A DNA stretch of 29,089 bases from Flavobacterium sp. (GTDB lineage Bacteria > Bacteroidota > Bacteroidia > Flavobacteriales > Flavobacteriaceae), in contig JASLED010000089.1 in assembly GCA_030151255.1 (NCBI GenBank), positions 1 through 29,089 of the forward strand. Direction: 5' to 3'. The number at the start of each line of letters is the position of its first letter. Position 1 is the stretch's first letter. Shown piece by piece: positions 14,445-23,595 of the stretch. Under the pieces are notes generated by a model, which had not been told where the DNA came from, made no database searches, and worked only from the letters and a program-made list of their open reading frames with translations. Both the position numbers and the translations under genes were made by a program.

Positions 14445-16646
14445 ATGATTAAAATTACTAAAGAAAATAAAATACAAAGTGTTTTATTTTCACTAAAAAA
14501 AGGGAAGTTGTTGTGTATTTCAGCAGTAATGCTTTCTGGTATGTCTTATGGTCAATCAATTGTGAAAGACTCAATAAAACAAGGAACTAAATTAGAAGAA
14601 GTAGTTATCGAAAGCAGATACTACAAAAAATACAATACCAAAAAAATATCTTCCGATTTGCGCCTGCAAACATCTCTGATGGAAACTCCGCAAAATATAC
14701 AAATTATCAATGCCGATATTTTGAAAGATCAAATGGTATTGAATGTTACAGATGGCGCTACAAGAAATGTGAGCGGAACAATAAGAGAAGAATTGCACAA
14801 TGCTATATCGCCAGATATTTTTTCGCGTGGTGGTTACATCAATGCACAACGAAATGGAGTAGATCTGCGTCCTATTGTAAAAGGACCTGTTGGAGATGAT
14901 ACTTCAATTATTGAAAATATCGAATTTATTAAAGGTCCTTCAGGATTTATGAATGCAATGAGCGATCCGGCAGGTTCGTATAATATTGTAACAAAAAAAC
15001 CTACAGGAATTACCAAAAACACAGTAAAAATGATGTATGGTAGTTTTAATACTATGCGTGCCGAAGGTGATTTTCAGGGCTTGGTTGACGATAATGAAAA
15101 ATTAGCTTTCCGTTTTAATTTAATGGGAATGAAATCGGACGGATTTTTAAAATACAGCGGAAGTGATAAAATTGTAATGGCTCCGTCGTTTAAGTATAAA
15201 ATCAATGATAAGTCTGACTTAACTTTAGAATTTATTTATCAGCATTTTGAAAGCATGTTGCTGAGCGAAGCACAAATGTCTCCTTACGGCTATGGTTCGT
15301 TACCAGGAGATTTTTCTGTAAGCGATCCGTCTATTCGTCCATATAGAGGAAATGATTACAATGTGTTTTTAACCTGGAATCAGTTAATTAATGACAATTG
15401 GAAACTTACAACACGTGTTTCAAACATCAATAACGAATATAATGGAAGTATTCTTTGGGCATATGCAAAAAATGAAACAAATGCTGATTTATTAGATCGC
15501 TATTTGGTTTATGATGAAATGCATTACAATGTGTTTTCTGCCCAAAGTTATATTCAAGGAAAATTCAAAATAGGTAATGTAAATAATACTTTTTTAGCAG
15601 GAATTGATTTTAATAATAAATTCAATGGAAGTACAGATACTTGGGAAACAGCAGAAGCTATCTATCAATTAGACTTAAGTAACCCACAATATGCAAATGC
15701 AATTTTGAATAATGGAATTGGCGGAAATTTTGAAACCGAGAACGGAATTACACCAGAAAATAATAAAACAAGAGGAACATTATATTACGTATCAGCCTAT
15801 GCAATGAATGAATCAGCTTTTTTCAACAATAAATTATTAGTAAACTATGGTTTTAGAGTAACAAAAGCACATGGTAAATTTACGCAATATGGCGAAAATG
15901 CCAATGCTAAAGATTTTGTATTTACACCTCGTGTTGGAATTACTTATATGCCAGAAAATACATTAAGTTTTTATGGGTTGTATGATAAAAGCTTTTTACC
16001 ACAATTAGGAATAGCTTTTGATGGATCTAACTTAAAACCACAAAAAGGTGAAAGTTTTGAAATAGGTGTAAAAAAAGATTGGGCAAATGGTATGTGGAAC
16101 ACTACTTTATCAGCCTATTTGGTAGAACGAAATAGTATTCTAACAAAAGATATGGTTTCGAATAAATTATATCAGTCTGGCGAAAATAGATCTAAAGGCA
16201 TAGAATTTGATTTAAAAGGTAGAATAGCACCAGGTTTAAATGTAATTGTAAATTATGCATATACCGATTCTAAAATAACAAAAGACGATGTAAATCCAAC
16301 TATGGTTGGGATGGCAACACCAAATAGAGTGCGTCACGTTCAAAATACGTGGATTAATTATCAATTGCCATTTGCTAAATTAGACAGATTTTCAGTTGGT
16401 GCGGGTTATCAGTATTTGGCAGGTCGTACAGAGCGTTTTTCAACAGATGAACCAGAAGATTTAAAAGATATTTTTAAAATGGATGCAGGAATTACTTATA
16501 CAGGTAAAAAATTTACAGTGCAAGTAATGGCAAATAATTTATTAAATGCAAAAATTTATTCAACAGCATGGAAAAAAAGCGATATGTATTATTGGGTACA
16601 ACAAGCGCCAAGATCCATTCGTTGTTCATTAACTATGAATTTATAA
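14445..16646 (+). CDS. TonB-dependent outer-membrane receptor, siderophore type
   Basis: Imports a large chelate across the outer membrane using TonB energy. The frame is open from 14391, but the ATG at 14445 (MIKITKENK) best places the signal peptide, whose hydrophobic core LLCISAVMLSGMSYG ends before Q37. This gives 733 residues. A possible TonB box EEVVIES lies near residue 51. The plug (about 75-185) has TPQNIQIINADILKDQ and IEFIKGPSGFMNA. A 22-strand barrel should fill the rest, with typical late motifs FTPRVGITYMPE and ENRSKGIEFDLKG. There is no carboxypeptidase-like front domain, unlike SusC. It leads the operon with the binding protein 24 bases behind it. Ligand unknown; iron-siderophore is the commonest option. 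Confidence 0.88.
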   Translation: MIKITKENKIQSVLFSLKKGKLLCISAVMLSGMSYGQSIVKDSIKQGTKLEEVVIESRYYKKYNTKKISSDLRLQTSLMETPQNIQIINADILKDQMVLNVTDGATRNVSGTIREELHNAISPDIFSRGGYINAQRNGVDLRPIVKGPVGDDTSIIENIEFIKGPSGFMNAMSDPAGSYNIVTKKPTGITKNTVKMMYGSFNTMRAEGDFQGLVDDNEKLAFRFNLMGMKSDGFLKYSGSDKIVMAPSFKYKINDKSDLTLEFIYQHFESMLLSEAQMSPYGYGSLPGDFSVSDPSIRPYRGNDYNVFLTWNQLINDNWKLTTRVSNINNEYNGSILWAYAKNETNADLLDRYLVYDEMHYNVFSAQSYIQGKFKIGNVNNTFLAGIDFNNKFNGSTDTWETAEAIYQLDLSNPQYANAILNNGIGGNFETENGITPENNKTRGTLYYVSAYAMNESAFFNNKLLVNYGFRVTKAHGKFTQYGENANAKDFVFTPRVGITYMPENTLSFYGLYDKSFLPQLGIAFDGSNLKPQKGESFEIGVKKDWANGMWNTTLSAYLVERNSILTKDMVSNKLYQSGENRSKGIEFDLKGRIAPGLNVIVNYAYTDSKITKDDVNPTMVGMATPNRVRHVQNTWINYQLPFAKLDRFSVGAGYQYLAGRTERFSTDEPEDLKDIFKMDAGITYTGKKFTVQVMANNLLNAKIYSTAWKKSDMYYWVQQAPRSIRCSLTMNL

Positions 16647-16670
16647 TTGAGTTTATATAAAATACAAAAA

Positions 16671-17693
16671 ATGAAAAATAGTCTAAAAATTATTGGATTG
16701 TTTTGCGCATTGCTTTTTGCTACTTCTTGTGGTAAAAAGCAATCTGCAATTAATGAAATTACTTCAAAAATAGAGGTAATAGACACAAAAGGAAATACGG
16801 TAGCATTAAACAAACCCGCAGAGCGTATTGTTTGCTTGTTTGATCCAGCTGTAGATATGCTTCAAATGCTTGACGCAGCAGATAAGTTGGTAGGTATTCC
16901 TATCGAAACGTATATGGATAGCGAATTATACAAACCACTGAGTTTGATTGATGAATGCATTGCTACAAAATCTATTAAAACACCTGGCAGTAATGAACTG
17001 CAGCAAATAGAAGAAATCATTTCTTTAAAACCCGATTTATTAATTGTACAAGGTCTGAATAATGGAATGGTAAAAACCTTAAATAATATGGGAATTGCTG
17101 TGTACATGATGACCTCAGAAAGCAGAGAAAATCTATTTCAAGAATTAAAAGATATTTCAACGCTTGTAGGTAAACAAGAAAGAGGAAAGGAATTAACAGC
17201 TTTTGCAAAAGAAAAATTCGAAATATTAGAAACACAAGCTAATGCAATTCCAGAGCAAAATAAAAAAAGTGTATATTTTACTTGGGCAAACGGACGCATT
17301 TTTTCTACTGCGGGCAGAAGTAGCATGATGAACGATTGTTTAGTATACGCAGGCACTGTAAATGTATGTACAAGTAATATCGATCAGCCAAACATTAATC
17401 CAGAAACTTTGGTAACTTGGAATCCGGATATGATTGTTATATGGAACGATAGCCCAGAGCTATTCTATGCCAAAAAAGAATTAGCAAGTGTAAAAGCTAT
17501 AAAAAACAAAGCCATTTATAAACTTATGCCAATGTTTTTTTACAATCCGCATACTTTAAAATCACTTTGCGCATCAATTGCAATAAAAGAATGGGCATAT
17601 GGCAATCCTGAAAAAGCACAAGAAGCAGTAAAAGAAATTATTGTAGAATTATACGGAAAAGAAAAAGCAGAAAAACTAATTACATTATTGTAA
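16671..17693 (+). CDS. ABC importer substrate-binding lipoprotein (FepB/BtuF class)
   Basis: Captures the ligand released by the receptor and delivers it to the inner-membrane permease. The frame is open from 16647 with a TTG, but the ATG at 16671 gives a normal lipoprotein signal MKNSLKIIGLFCALLFATSC, with lipidation at C20. The mature protein has the class III periplasmic-binding-protein pattern. It opens with PAERIVCLFDPAVDMLQMLDA, followed by EIISLKPDLLIVQG, a central helix, and a second lobe with SSMMNDCLVYAG and NPDMIVIWND. The fold is used for siderophores, heme, cobalamin and some metal complexes, so specificity is open. The methyltransferase start follows after 1 base. Confidence 0.9.
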   Translation: MKNSLKIIGLFCALLFATSCGKKQSAINEITSKIEVIDTKGNTVALNKPAERIVCLFDPAVDMLQMLDAADKLVGIPIETYMDSELYKPLSLIDECIATKSIKTPGSNELQQIEEIISLKPDLLIVQGLNNGMVKTLNNMGIAVYMMTSESRENLFQELKDISTLVGKQERGKELTAFAKEKFEILETQANAIPEQNKKSVYFTWANGRIFSTAGRSSMMNDCLVYAGTVNVCTSNIDQPNINPETLVTWNPDMIVIWNDSPELFYAKKELASVKAIKNKAIYKLMPMFFYNPHTLKSLCASIAIKEWAYGNPEKAQEAVKEIIVELYGKEKAEKLITLL

Positions 17694-17694
17694 A

Positions 17695-18378
17695 ATGGTA
17701 GAGCAAATAGCAAATTATTGGGATAAACAAAGTGTCATTTGGCGCGAAGAAAAGGTTGAAGCTTGGAGCAAGCCCGAAACCGAAAATTGGTTAACGTTTT
17801 TAAAAAAAATTAAAACAGAAACAAAAGCAATAAAAGTATTAGAAATTGGTACAGCATCAGGATATTTTGCTAATATTCTGCAATTGGCTGGTTTTGATGT
17901 TACAGCGATAGATTTATCGCCAAAAATGATTAACGAAGCCAAAAACGTTTCCAATTCGCTAGGAATTTCTGTAGAATATCATGTAATGGATGCGCAAAAA
18001 TTGAACTTTGATATAACTTCTTTTGATTTTGTTTTTACCCGTTTAATGACTTGGACAATTCCAGATGTAGAAAAATTTTATAGCCAAGTTTTTCGAGTTT
18101 TGCGCAAAGGAGGTTTATTTATCAATATAGATGGCGATTTTGGAAAGTGTGAATTTAGCCAAGATGGACATGAAAAATACAGCGAGGAAATTATGCAAGA
18201 AGCCAATGCTATTAAAGCGCAATTGAAGGTAAATTCATACAATCGGCCGCAACAGGATATTGAATTACTTAAAAAAGTAGGTTTTTTAGCCGTTTCTGCT
18301 GAAAATGAACCCACCGTTTATGGAAAGGGAGCGGTTGAATCGGATAGTGGATTGTTTTTATTGCGTGCTACAAAATAA
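17695..18378 (+). CDS. Class I SAM-dependent methyltransferase in the uptake operon
   Basis: Cytoplasmic methyltransferase, 227 residues. It starts MVEQIANYWDKQSVIW. Motif I is VLEIGTASGYFA (about 48-59; the middle glycine of GxGxG is alanine), followed by acidic D73 in VTAIDLSPKMINEAK, MDAQKLNF, and TRLMTWTIPDVEKFY with VLRKGGLFINIDGD. No signal peptide. It begins 1 base after the binding-protein stop and ends 11 bases before the permease, so it is locked into the transport operon. From memory, methyltransferases with the same YW...S opening, LTW.iPD and GG.l.N.D motifs recur beside FecCD-type transporters in anaerobes and archaea. The substrate is unknown. It might modify the imported ligand, a metallophore, or a cofactor stripped from it. 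UbiE-like quinone methylation seems less likely given the position. Confidence 0.85.
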   Translation: MVEQIANYWDKQSVIWREEKVEAWSKPETENWLTFLKKIKTETKAIKVLEIGTASGYFANILQLAGFDVTAIDLSPKMINEAKNVSNSLGISVEYHVMDAQKLNFDITSFDFVFTRLMTWTIPDVEKFYSQVFRVLRKGGLFINIDGDFGKCEFSQDGHEKYSEEIMQEANAIKAQLKVNSYNRPQQDIELLKKVGFLAVSAENEPTVYGKGAVESDSGLFLLRATK

Positions 18379-18389
18379 TAAGTAAAACA

Positions 18390-19403
18390 ATGACAAAAAA
18401 ATGGGCAAATTTTATCTGTTATGGATTGCCAATTCCTGTTGTTATAATATCAATGGCAATTGGTAATTCTGAGCAGTTAAATATATTTGAATATCTTAAT
18501 TTGTTGTATCAATATATATCTGAAAGCAGATTAAGTACAGCAAATCTTGATCGATTTGAATTGTATAATACCATTATGTTTAATATTCGCTTACCTCGTG
18601 TCATTCTTACTTTTTTAACAGGTGCTGCTTTAGCAACATCGGGTACAGTTTTACAAGGTGTTTATCGTAATCCATTGGTAGATTCATATGTTTTGGGTAT
18701 TTCGTCAGGTGCAGCATTTGGAGCAGCTATTGCCATAACTTTTGGTCTTGGAACTGTAAATATAGCTGCATTTTTAGGCGGTGCATTGGCAGTGATTCTT
18801 ACTTATTTGGTTGTAGCTTTTATTAGACAAATATCAATTACAACAGTAGTACTTACAGGAATGGTAATTTCAGGCATATTTACAGCTTTGCTTACTGTAG
18901 TTCAGTATATTAGTAATCCTTATAAATTACAAGTAATTGTGCAATGGTTAATGGGAAGTTTACATTCTACTTCTTGGATAGAAGTACAGCAATCTTATAT
19001 TCCAATTATCAGTACTTTATTAATTGTTTATTTGTTTCGTTGGCGATTAAATATTTTATCATTGGGAGAGGATGCTGGAAAATCGGTTGGTGTAAATCCA
19101 ATTTGGGATCGGTTAATCATGGTTACTTGCGCAACAATTATGACTGCTACAACGGTAGCATCGGTAGGATTGATTAGTTTTTACGGATTATTTCTGCCTC
19201 ATATTGTTCGAATGATGCTTGGAGCTGACAATCGACAAACAATACCTGGAAGTATTTTGCTTGGAGGAACTTTGTTGTTGATAATTGATAATTTTTCTAA
19301 AGCATTATTTACTTTTGAATTGCCAGTTGGTATCTTTACAATGCTTATAGGCGGTACATTCTTTATTTACTTATTAGGGAAAAACAGTTTAAATTGGAAA
19401 TAA
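18390..19403 (+). CDS. FecCD-family ABC permease
   Basis: Inner-membrane channel of the importer, working as a homodimer with the ATPase. The 337 residues are strongly hydrophobic, with about ten helices. Family marks include NIRLPRVILTFLTGAALATSG near residues 68-88, QGVYRNPLVDSYVLGISSGAAFGA, and SVGLISFYGLFLPHIVRMMLG, the cytoplasmic coupling region before the last helices. Only one permease gene is present, as usual for FecCD homodimers such as BtuC. Its TAA overlaps the next gene's ATG by one base (TAATG), so translation is probably coupled. Confidence 0.93.
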   Translation: MTKKWANFICYGLPIPVVIISMAIGNSEQLNIFEYLNLLYQYISESRLSTANLDRFELYNTIMFNIRLPRVILTFLTGAALATSGTVLQGVYRNPLVDSYVLGISSGAAFGAAIAITFGLGTVNIAAFLGGALAVILTYLVVAFIRQISITTVVLTGMVISGIFTALLTVVQYISNPYKLQVIVQWLMGSLHSTSWIEVQQSYIPIISTLLIVYLFRWRLNILSLGEDAGKSVGVNPIWDRLIMVTCATIMTATTVASVGLISFYGLFLPHIVRMMLGADNRQTIPGSILLGGTLLLIIDNFSKALFTFELPVGIFTMLIGGTFFIYLLGKNSLNWK

Positions 19404-20173
19404 TGAATACAGATAAATTCTTAGAAATAAAAAACGTATCATTTTCTTATAGTAAACAACTTATTTTAGATGATGTAAACCTTCATTTCCATAAAAATAA
19501 TTTTTCTGTTGTTTTAGGTGTAAACGGAAGCGGAAAATCAACTTTGTTTAAATTACTTTCTGGTATTCAAAAAGGTTTTTCGGGTATAATAGAATGGCAG
19601 GGCAAACCCTTAAGTAGCTTTAAAGGAAAAGAACGTGCAAAAAGAATTGGTTATTTACCTCAGTTTTACCATAGTGTATTTCCGTATTCTGTAGAGCAAG
19701 TTTTGCTTACAGGTAGAGCAGCTTTTAATCGTTTTTCACCCAAAAAAGAAGATTACGAAAAAGTAACTCAAGTACTTTTAGATTTAGAATTAACACATTT
19801 GCGAGACAAAGATTTTACCACTCTTTCTGGCGGTCAACAACAATTAATTATGATTGGACGATTATTGATGCAAGATCCAGAATTATTGTTGTTAGATGAA
19901 CCTACTAATCATTTGGATGTTTATTATCAGCATCATTTAATGAAAAAGCTAAAAGGATATGTGGCAGGCGGATTAACGGTTATTGCAGTAATGCATGATC
20001 CTACGTTGGCATATCAATATGCAGATCATTTTTATTTTATGATAGAAAAAAAAGTAGAAAGTAAATTAGATCATTTACCAGATGTAAATTTGTTAGAAAA
20101 AGTGTACGAAATTCCATTTATCAATTTAAAATACGATTCAACCGAAATCGTACTGCCAGGTAAATTAAAGTAG
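19403..20173 (+). CDS. ABC transporter ATPase of the uptake system
   Basis: Drives the FecCD permease. A TTG nine bases upstream is in frame, but the ATG at 19403, overlapping the permease stop, is preferred, giving 256 residues. Walker A is GVNGSGKST (39-47), the Q-loop is YLPQ (Q87), the signature is LSGGQ (141-145), Walker B is LLLLDEP (161-167) and the switch histidine is H198 in VMHDP. All catalytic parts are intact. The closest functional classes are FepC, FhuC and BtuD. It is the last gene of the operon; a predicted promoter for the following regulator begins 25 bases after its stop. Confidence 0.93.
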   Translation: MNTDKFLEIKNVSFSYSKQLILDDVNLHFHKNNFSVVLGVNGSGKSTLFKLLSGIQKGFSGIIEWQGKPLSSFKGKERAKRIGYLPQFYHSVFPYSVEQVLLTGRAAFNRFSPKKEDYEKVTQVLLDLELTHLRDKDFTTLSGGQQQLIMIGRLLMQDPELLLLDEPTNHLDVYYQHHLMKKLKGYVAGGLTVIAVMHDPTLAYQYADHFYFMIEKKVESKLDHLPDVNLLEKVYEIPFINLKYDSTEIVLPGKLK

Positions 20174-20197
20174 CCTTTTTTCCAATTTATTTTTACC

Positions 20198-20205
20198 TAC
20201 CTTTG
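20198..20205 (+). promoter_or_regulatory. Predicted -7 element (TACCTTTG) for the response regulator
   Basis: TACCTTTG matches TAnnTTTG, with a T-rich stretch around 20176-20181 near the -33 position. It lies 34 bases before the ATG at 20240, suggesting that the regulator can be expressed apart from the uptake operon. Confidence 0.45.
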
Positions 20206-20239
20206 GGCGTTTTAAAACCATAATAGAAAAATACAATAA

Positions 20240-20896
20240 ATGAACTTATACAATCCAACGTTTTTAATTGTGGACGATCATCCCATGATTTTAAATAGCT
20301 ACTTGCGTTTATTGAAAGATAAGTTTTTAGAAAGTCAGTTTCATACTTGTGAAAATATAGCCAAGGCAGTAGAGTGCATTGATAATTGTAAAAGTATTGA
20401 TATGCTGATTGTAGATTTTAATCTAACAAAACAGCCTGATGCAGCAGATGTTATTGTAGATGGAGCAGATTTAGCACTTTATGCTCAAAAGAAATTTCCT
20501 ACAATGAAAATCATCATGATAACAGGACACGAAGAAGCCTTAATTCTTTATAGTATTCACAAAAAGATAAGACCTGATGGTTTTTTAGTAAAAGGTGATG
20601 TAACTGATGAATTGCTAATAGAAACCATCCGAAAGTGTTTAGTAGGACATAATTATTATAGTGATGGAGTAAAAAATGTATTGAATATTATATCTAAGAG
20701 ACAGTTGATGCAACAAGAACAATATATAGAAATATTGATGTTGCTAGATAAAGGATATAAGGTACAAGAAATTTGCGATATTGTTTACAAAAGTTCAAGT
20801 ACAGTTCAACGTATGCTTTCAACCCTAAAAAAAGAATTTGAAGTAAATGATCTTTCAGCACTTCTAAAACAGGTGAAAATACAAGGTTACATCTAA
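20240..20896 (+). CDS. Orphan response regulator, REC plus HTH
   Basis: A two-component response regulator of 218 residues. The receiver domain (about 1-125) has D12/D13, the phosphorylation site D59 (LIVDF), T95 (MITGH) and K118 (LVKGD), all intact. The C-terminal part (about 150-215) looks like a LuxR/NarL helix-turn-helix (LDKGYKVQEICDIVYKSSST, then VQRMLSTLKKEF), but departs from the GerE consensus: it has no LTxRE opening. No histidine kinase is nearby. It lies 66 bases behind the uptake operon with its own predicted promoter. It could regulate that operon or be an unlinked neighbour; the sequence does not decide. Confidence 0.85.
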   Translation: MNLYNPTFLIVDDHPMILNSYLRLLKDKFLESQFHTCENIAKAVECIDNCKSIDMLIVDFNLTKQPDAADVIVDGADLALYAQKKFPTMKIIMITGHEEALILYSIHKKIRPDGFLVKGDVTDELLIETIRKCLVGHNYYSDGVKNVLNIISKRQLMQQEQYIEILMLLDKGYKVQEICDIVYKSSSTVQRMLSTLKKEFEVNDLSALLKQVKIQGYI

Positions 20897-21190
20897 TTTT
20901 TAAGAATTCGGATTTTATTTTTTGGCGATTATGATAGTTAAATATCCGAAAATGTTAAAATATGGTGTTAGAGTTTTGAACTCAGTAAAACCTGTCATAC
21001 ATTCGTAGTAGATAATCAAACAAAAAGAAATAATTAACGCTTACTCTTAAAGTAAGCAGTACAGTATAAGGTTAATTTGTGGTTTTATGTTGATATCCAA
21101 TTTGATTAATTTAGGCATATAGGGATTAATTGTGGGGGCAATTTAATCCCTATCTTGTTTTATAATACTGATTTGTGTTTTTGTTTAAGT
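20897..21190. other. Noncoding region between convergent transcripts
   Basis: 294 bases without a gene. It contains small hairpins GAGTT/AACTC near 20972 and GCTTACT/AGTAAGC at 21039-21057, and the larger one at 21119-21153. Confidence 0.6.
21119..21153. terminator. Hairpin terminator between the response regulator and outer-membrane protein genes
   Basis: ATAGGGATTAA (21119-21129) pairs with TTAATCCCTAT (21143-21153), and TTG/CAA extend the stem past a bulge, around a G-rich loop. The downstream plus strand is T-rich (TTGTTTTATAA), the minus side is not, so it fits best as the response regulator's terminator. Confidence 0.45.
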
Positions 21191-23071
21191 TTAATAATAA
21201 GATACAGCTTGTGGTTTATCGTGATTAAAACGCGGTAATGAAATGTTATAATCTCTACTGTTAGCATTAAAAAATCCACCGTTTCCTCTATCTGGCATAA
21301 CAGGATAAAAAACTAAAGAGATTGTAATTTTACTAAAAACTAAATAATCGTTGTTGGCAACTAGTCCAATACTAAATCGGGAATAAAATCGGGAGTCAAA
21401 CATTTCTTTGGTAGTATTTCCAATAATTGAACCTTCAAAACTAAAGTAAGGATCAAAACGGAATCCTTTCCATTCATACGGGGCGTACGATTGCCAACGA
21501 TAAGCAAAAGTAAATCGTTTAGTACCAGTTATTTTTTGCGCTCGAATACCTTGAATAGCATCTTCTAATTTTAATTCATCTCCAATATGATCAAATCGAT
21601 GCGAGCCAATCACTAATTCGGGTACTAAAAACTGTCTAAAACGCCAATTTTTAACTAAAAATGCTTTTGTAAAATAGGTTCCTTCTAATCGAAAGGCAGC
21701 TTGTTCAGTTTTATTGCCATTAAAATTACTTCCCCATTCAATATTTCCTGCAAAATAACCGTATTTAGTATAATTTCCCATCGAAAATTTAGCTCCAAAA
21801 TAAGCGCGATTTACGCCATATTGTGTTCGCATTCCACCTGTAATAGAAACTACTCTTCCTACCTGAACATCTTCAATTCTATCGTTGTTAAATATAAAAT
21901 TATCTTGTATGTAATCGATTGTACTTAAACCGATTGTTGCTAAATATGTGATTCTATTGCTGTAATAATTATTGATATCATATGCTTTTTCTGGCGTTTG
22001 GATATACTTATCATGTACAAACCGAATTGAAGTACGCAAATTGGTAATTATGGGTTTGTTTTTATAGCTTTTAAATAAAGGGATTGAATAACCTGCCCAA
22101 GAATCAAATGTATTGTATTTAATGGCTTGAAAGCTATATTTTAAATCGGCATCTGGTAAAGAATCACGTCTAAAACGTTGAGCAACGGTAATACCTCCAG
22201 CCCATTTAGCATAAGGCGAATAAAACGGACGATCAATCGTTATTCCTTTAACATAATCTCCCCAAACAGCTTGATCATAATAAAAATTAGCCCTAACAAA
22301 TGTGCTTTGAATATTATTGATGAAGTAATTAAAATAAAAACCATGCTTATCTTCTTTATATCTTGAAGAATATTGTAAAATAACATCATGACCAAATCCT
22401 CCAAAATTTCGATCTCTTAATCGAGCACGTAAAGACGAGGTAGAAAGCGAGCCTGTTGGATAAATACTCCATGAATCTAATTCGCGTATCATAACATCTA
22501 CCGAATCTGGTGAAGAAGTTGGTACAGGCGTGATTAAAACTCTACGAACGTAATTTTGAGATCGAATTAAACGTTCAGATTCTTTTACTTTTAACGAATC
22601 AAAAACTTGCCCTGATTTAAATAATAATAAATTTTTAATGGTAAAGTTTTTGGTTTTTAAGTGAAGTTTATTTCCCCAATTTTCTCTAGAATTTGCTGGC
22701 TTTTTCAGTGTGTCTTTTTCAGAATATCCAAACGGATCTAATGTGGTAATGTTTATATTTCGGATAATTTTACCTTCACCTAATTTATAATTATGAATAT
22801 CTTTCATTTCTGGTGCATTAGCAATAATGCGTCGATCTGTTTTATAAACTAATTTATTAAATAATCGGCCAAAAGCTGTTTTTTTATTATTCTCTTTAAA
22901 ATCTTGTAAAAGTTGAGTAGTATCGTTTTTAATGGTAATTGTTATATCTTTCTTATAGTTTATAGTATCAGGTGTTGTTAATTTACTTAAGTCTATAGCA
23001 TTTTTATTTTGCCCAAATAAAAAATGAATGGACAAAATAAGAAATAGTAAATAAACGATTTGTTTGGGCAT
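21191..23071 (-). CDS. POTRA-barrel outer-membrane protein, paralog B (BamA/TamA-like)
   Basis: A 626-residue outer-membrane protein. The signal peptide MPKQIVYLLFLILSIHFLFG is cut before Q21. A linker is followed by one POTRA-like domain (about 101-203, from GKIIRNINITTLDPFG through LLLFKSGQVFDSLKVKESERLIRSQ in short blocks to VDVMIRELDSWSI). The rest is a C-terminal beta-barrel rich in YF/NY pairs that ends PRFNHDKPQAVSYY. One POTRA is fewer than in BamA, so this is a BamA/TamA or two-partner-secretion relative of unknown cargo. More than half of positions match paralog A (23743-25626) by eye, including near-identical blocks such as SPDSVDV and DYIQD. DUF4268 precedes it by 29 bases in transcription order. 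Confidence 0.75.
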   Translation of the reverse strand: MPKQIVYLLFLILSIHFLFGQNKNAIDLSKLTTPDTINYKKDITITIKNDTTQLLQDFKENNKKTAFGRLFNKLVYKTDRRIIANAPEMKDIHNYKLGEGKIIRNINITTLDPFGYSEKDTLKKPANSRENWGNKLHLKTKNFTIKNLLLFKSGQVFDSLKVKESERLIRSQNYVRRVLITPVPTSSPDSVDVMIRELDSWSIYPTGSLSTSSLRARLRDRNFGGFGHDVILQYSSRYKEDKHGFYFNYFINNIQSTFVRANFYYDQAVWGDYVKGITIDRPFYSPYAKWAGGITVAQRFRRDSLPDADLKYSFQAIKYNTFDSWAGYSIPLFKSYKNKPIITNLRTSIRFVHDKYIQTPEKAYDINNYYSNRITYLATIGLSTIDYIQDNFIFNNDRIEDVQVGRVVSITGGMRTQYGVNRAYFGAKFSMGNYTKYGYFAGNIEWGSNFNGNKTEQAAFRLEGTYFTKAFLVKNWRFRQFLVPELVIGSHRFDHIGDELKLEDAIQGIRAQKITGTKRFTFAYRWQSYAPYEWKGFRFDPYFSFEGSIIGNTTKEMFDSRFYSRFSIGLVANNDYLVFSKITISLVFYPVMPDRGNGGFFNANSRDYNISLPRFNHDKPQAVSYY

Positions 23072-23100
23072 GATGATAAAAAGGGAACTATCTGTGGAAG

Positions 23101-23544
23101 TTAAGTATTTATTTCTAAATCTCTAATATAGTCTTCATATTCGTAAAAGAAAATTTCAAAGGCTGTCATTTTCTCGTTGAAAAAATCGTATATTTTTTCC
23201 CAGGTAGCAGGATTGTTGATAGAAACGCGATCTATTTCCACCCAAATTCTACTAATTAATTTGCCATTTTCAAGGTAAAAGTTACGTTCAAAAATAGCAT
23301 CAGGTAAATGTTCTTCTAATAATATTGTTTTAAGCGATTCTACTTTTTCATAATATATCGTTCGCTTTTCTTCGTCTTTTGGTTCTATATCTAAAAGAAC
23401 TTGTGCTTTTTTATTGTCAGCGTAAAATTTAAAAGTTACATCTTTAATTTTTGTGTTGTGCAATAACCATTTTCTAGGATAGTTATCTGCAAATTTTATC
23501 CAAAATTCTCTTTTTATTTGTTTTGCTTCTTCTTTGCTGTACAT
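23101..23544 (-). CDS. DUF4268 protein
   Basis: A 147-residue soluble protein with a helical start (MYSKEEAKQIKREFWIKFA), a beta-rich middle (VTFKFYADNKKAQVLLDIEP) and a C-terminal helix with FFNEKMTAFEIFFYEYEDYI. This matches what I know as DUF4268. That fold appears alone, as here, and as the C-terminal part of some nuclease-related proteins; function is not established. It is the first gene before paralog B on the minus strand, 29 bases apart, so the two are likely co-transcribed. There is no equivalent intact copy next to paralog A. Confidence 0.75.
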   Translation of the reverse strand: MYSKEEAKQIKREFWIKFADNYPRKWLLHNTKIKDVTFKFYADNKKAQVLLDIEPKDEEKRTIYYEKVESLKTILLEEHLPDAIFERNFYLENGKLISRIWVEIDRVSINNPATWEKIYDFFNEKMTAFEIFFYEYEDYIRDLEINT

Positions 23545-23595
23545 TGCTATTAAAATAGTAAATTAAAGTAAATGATAATTTGATAGGGCAAAGCT

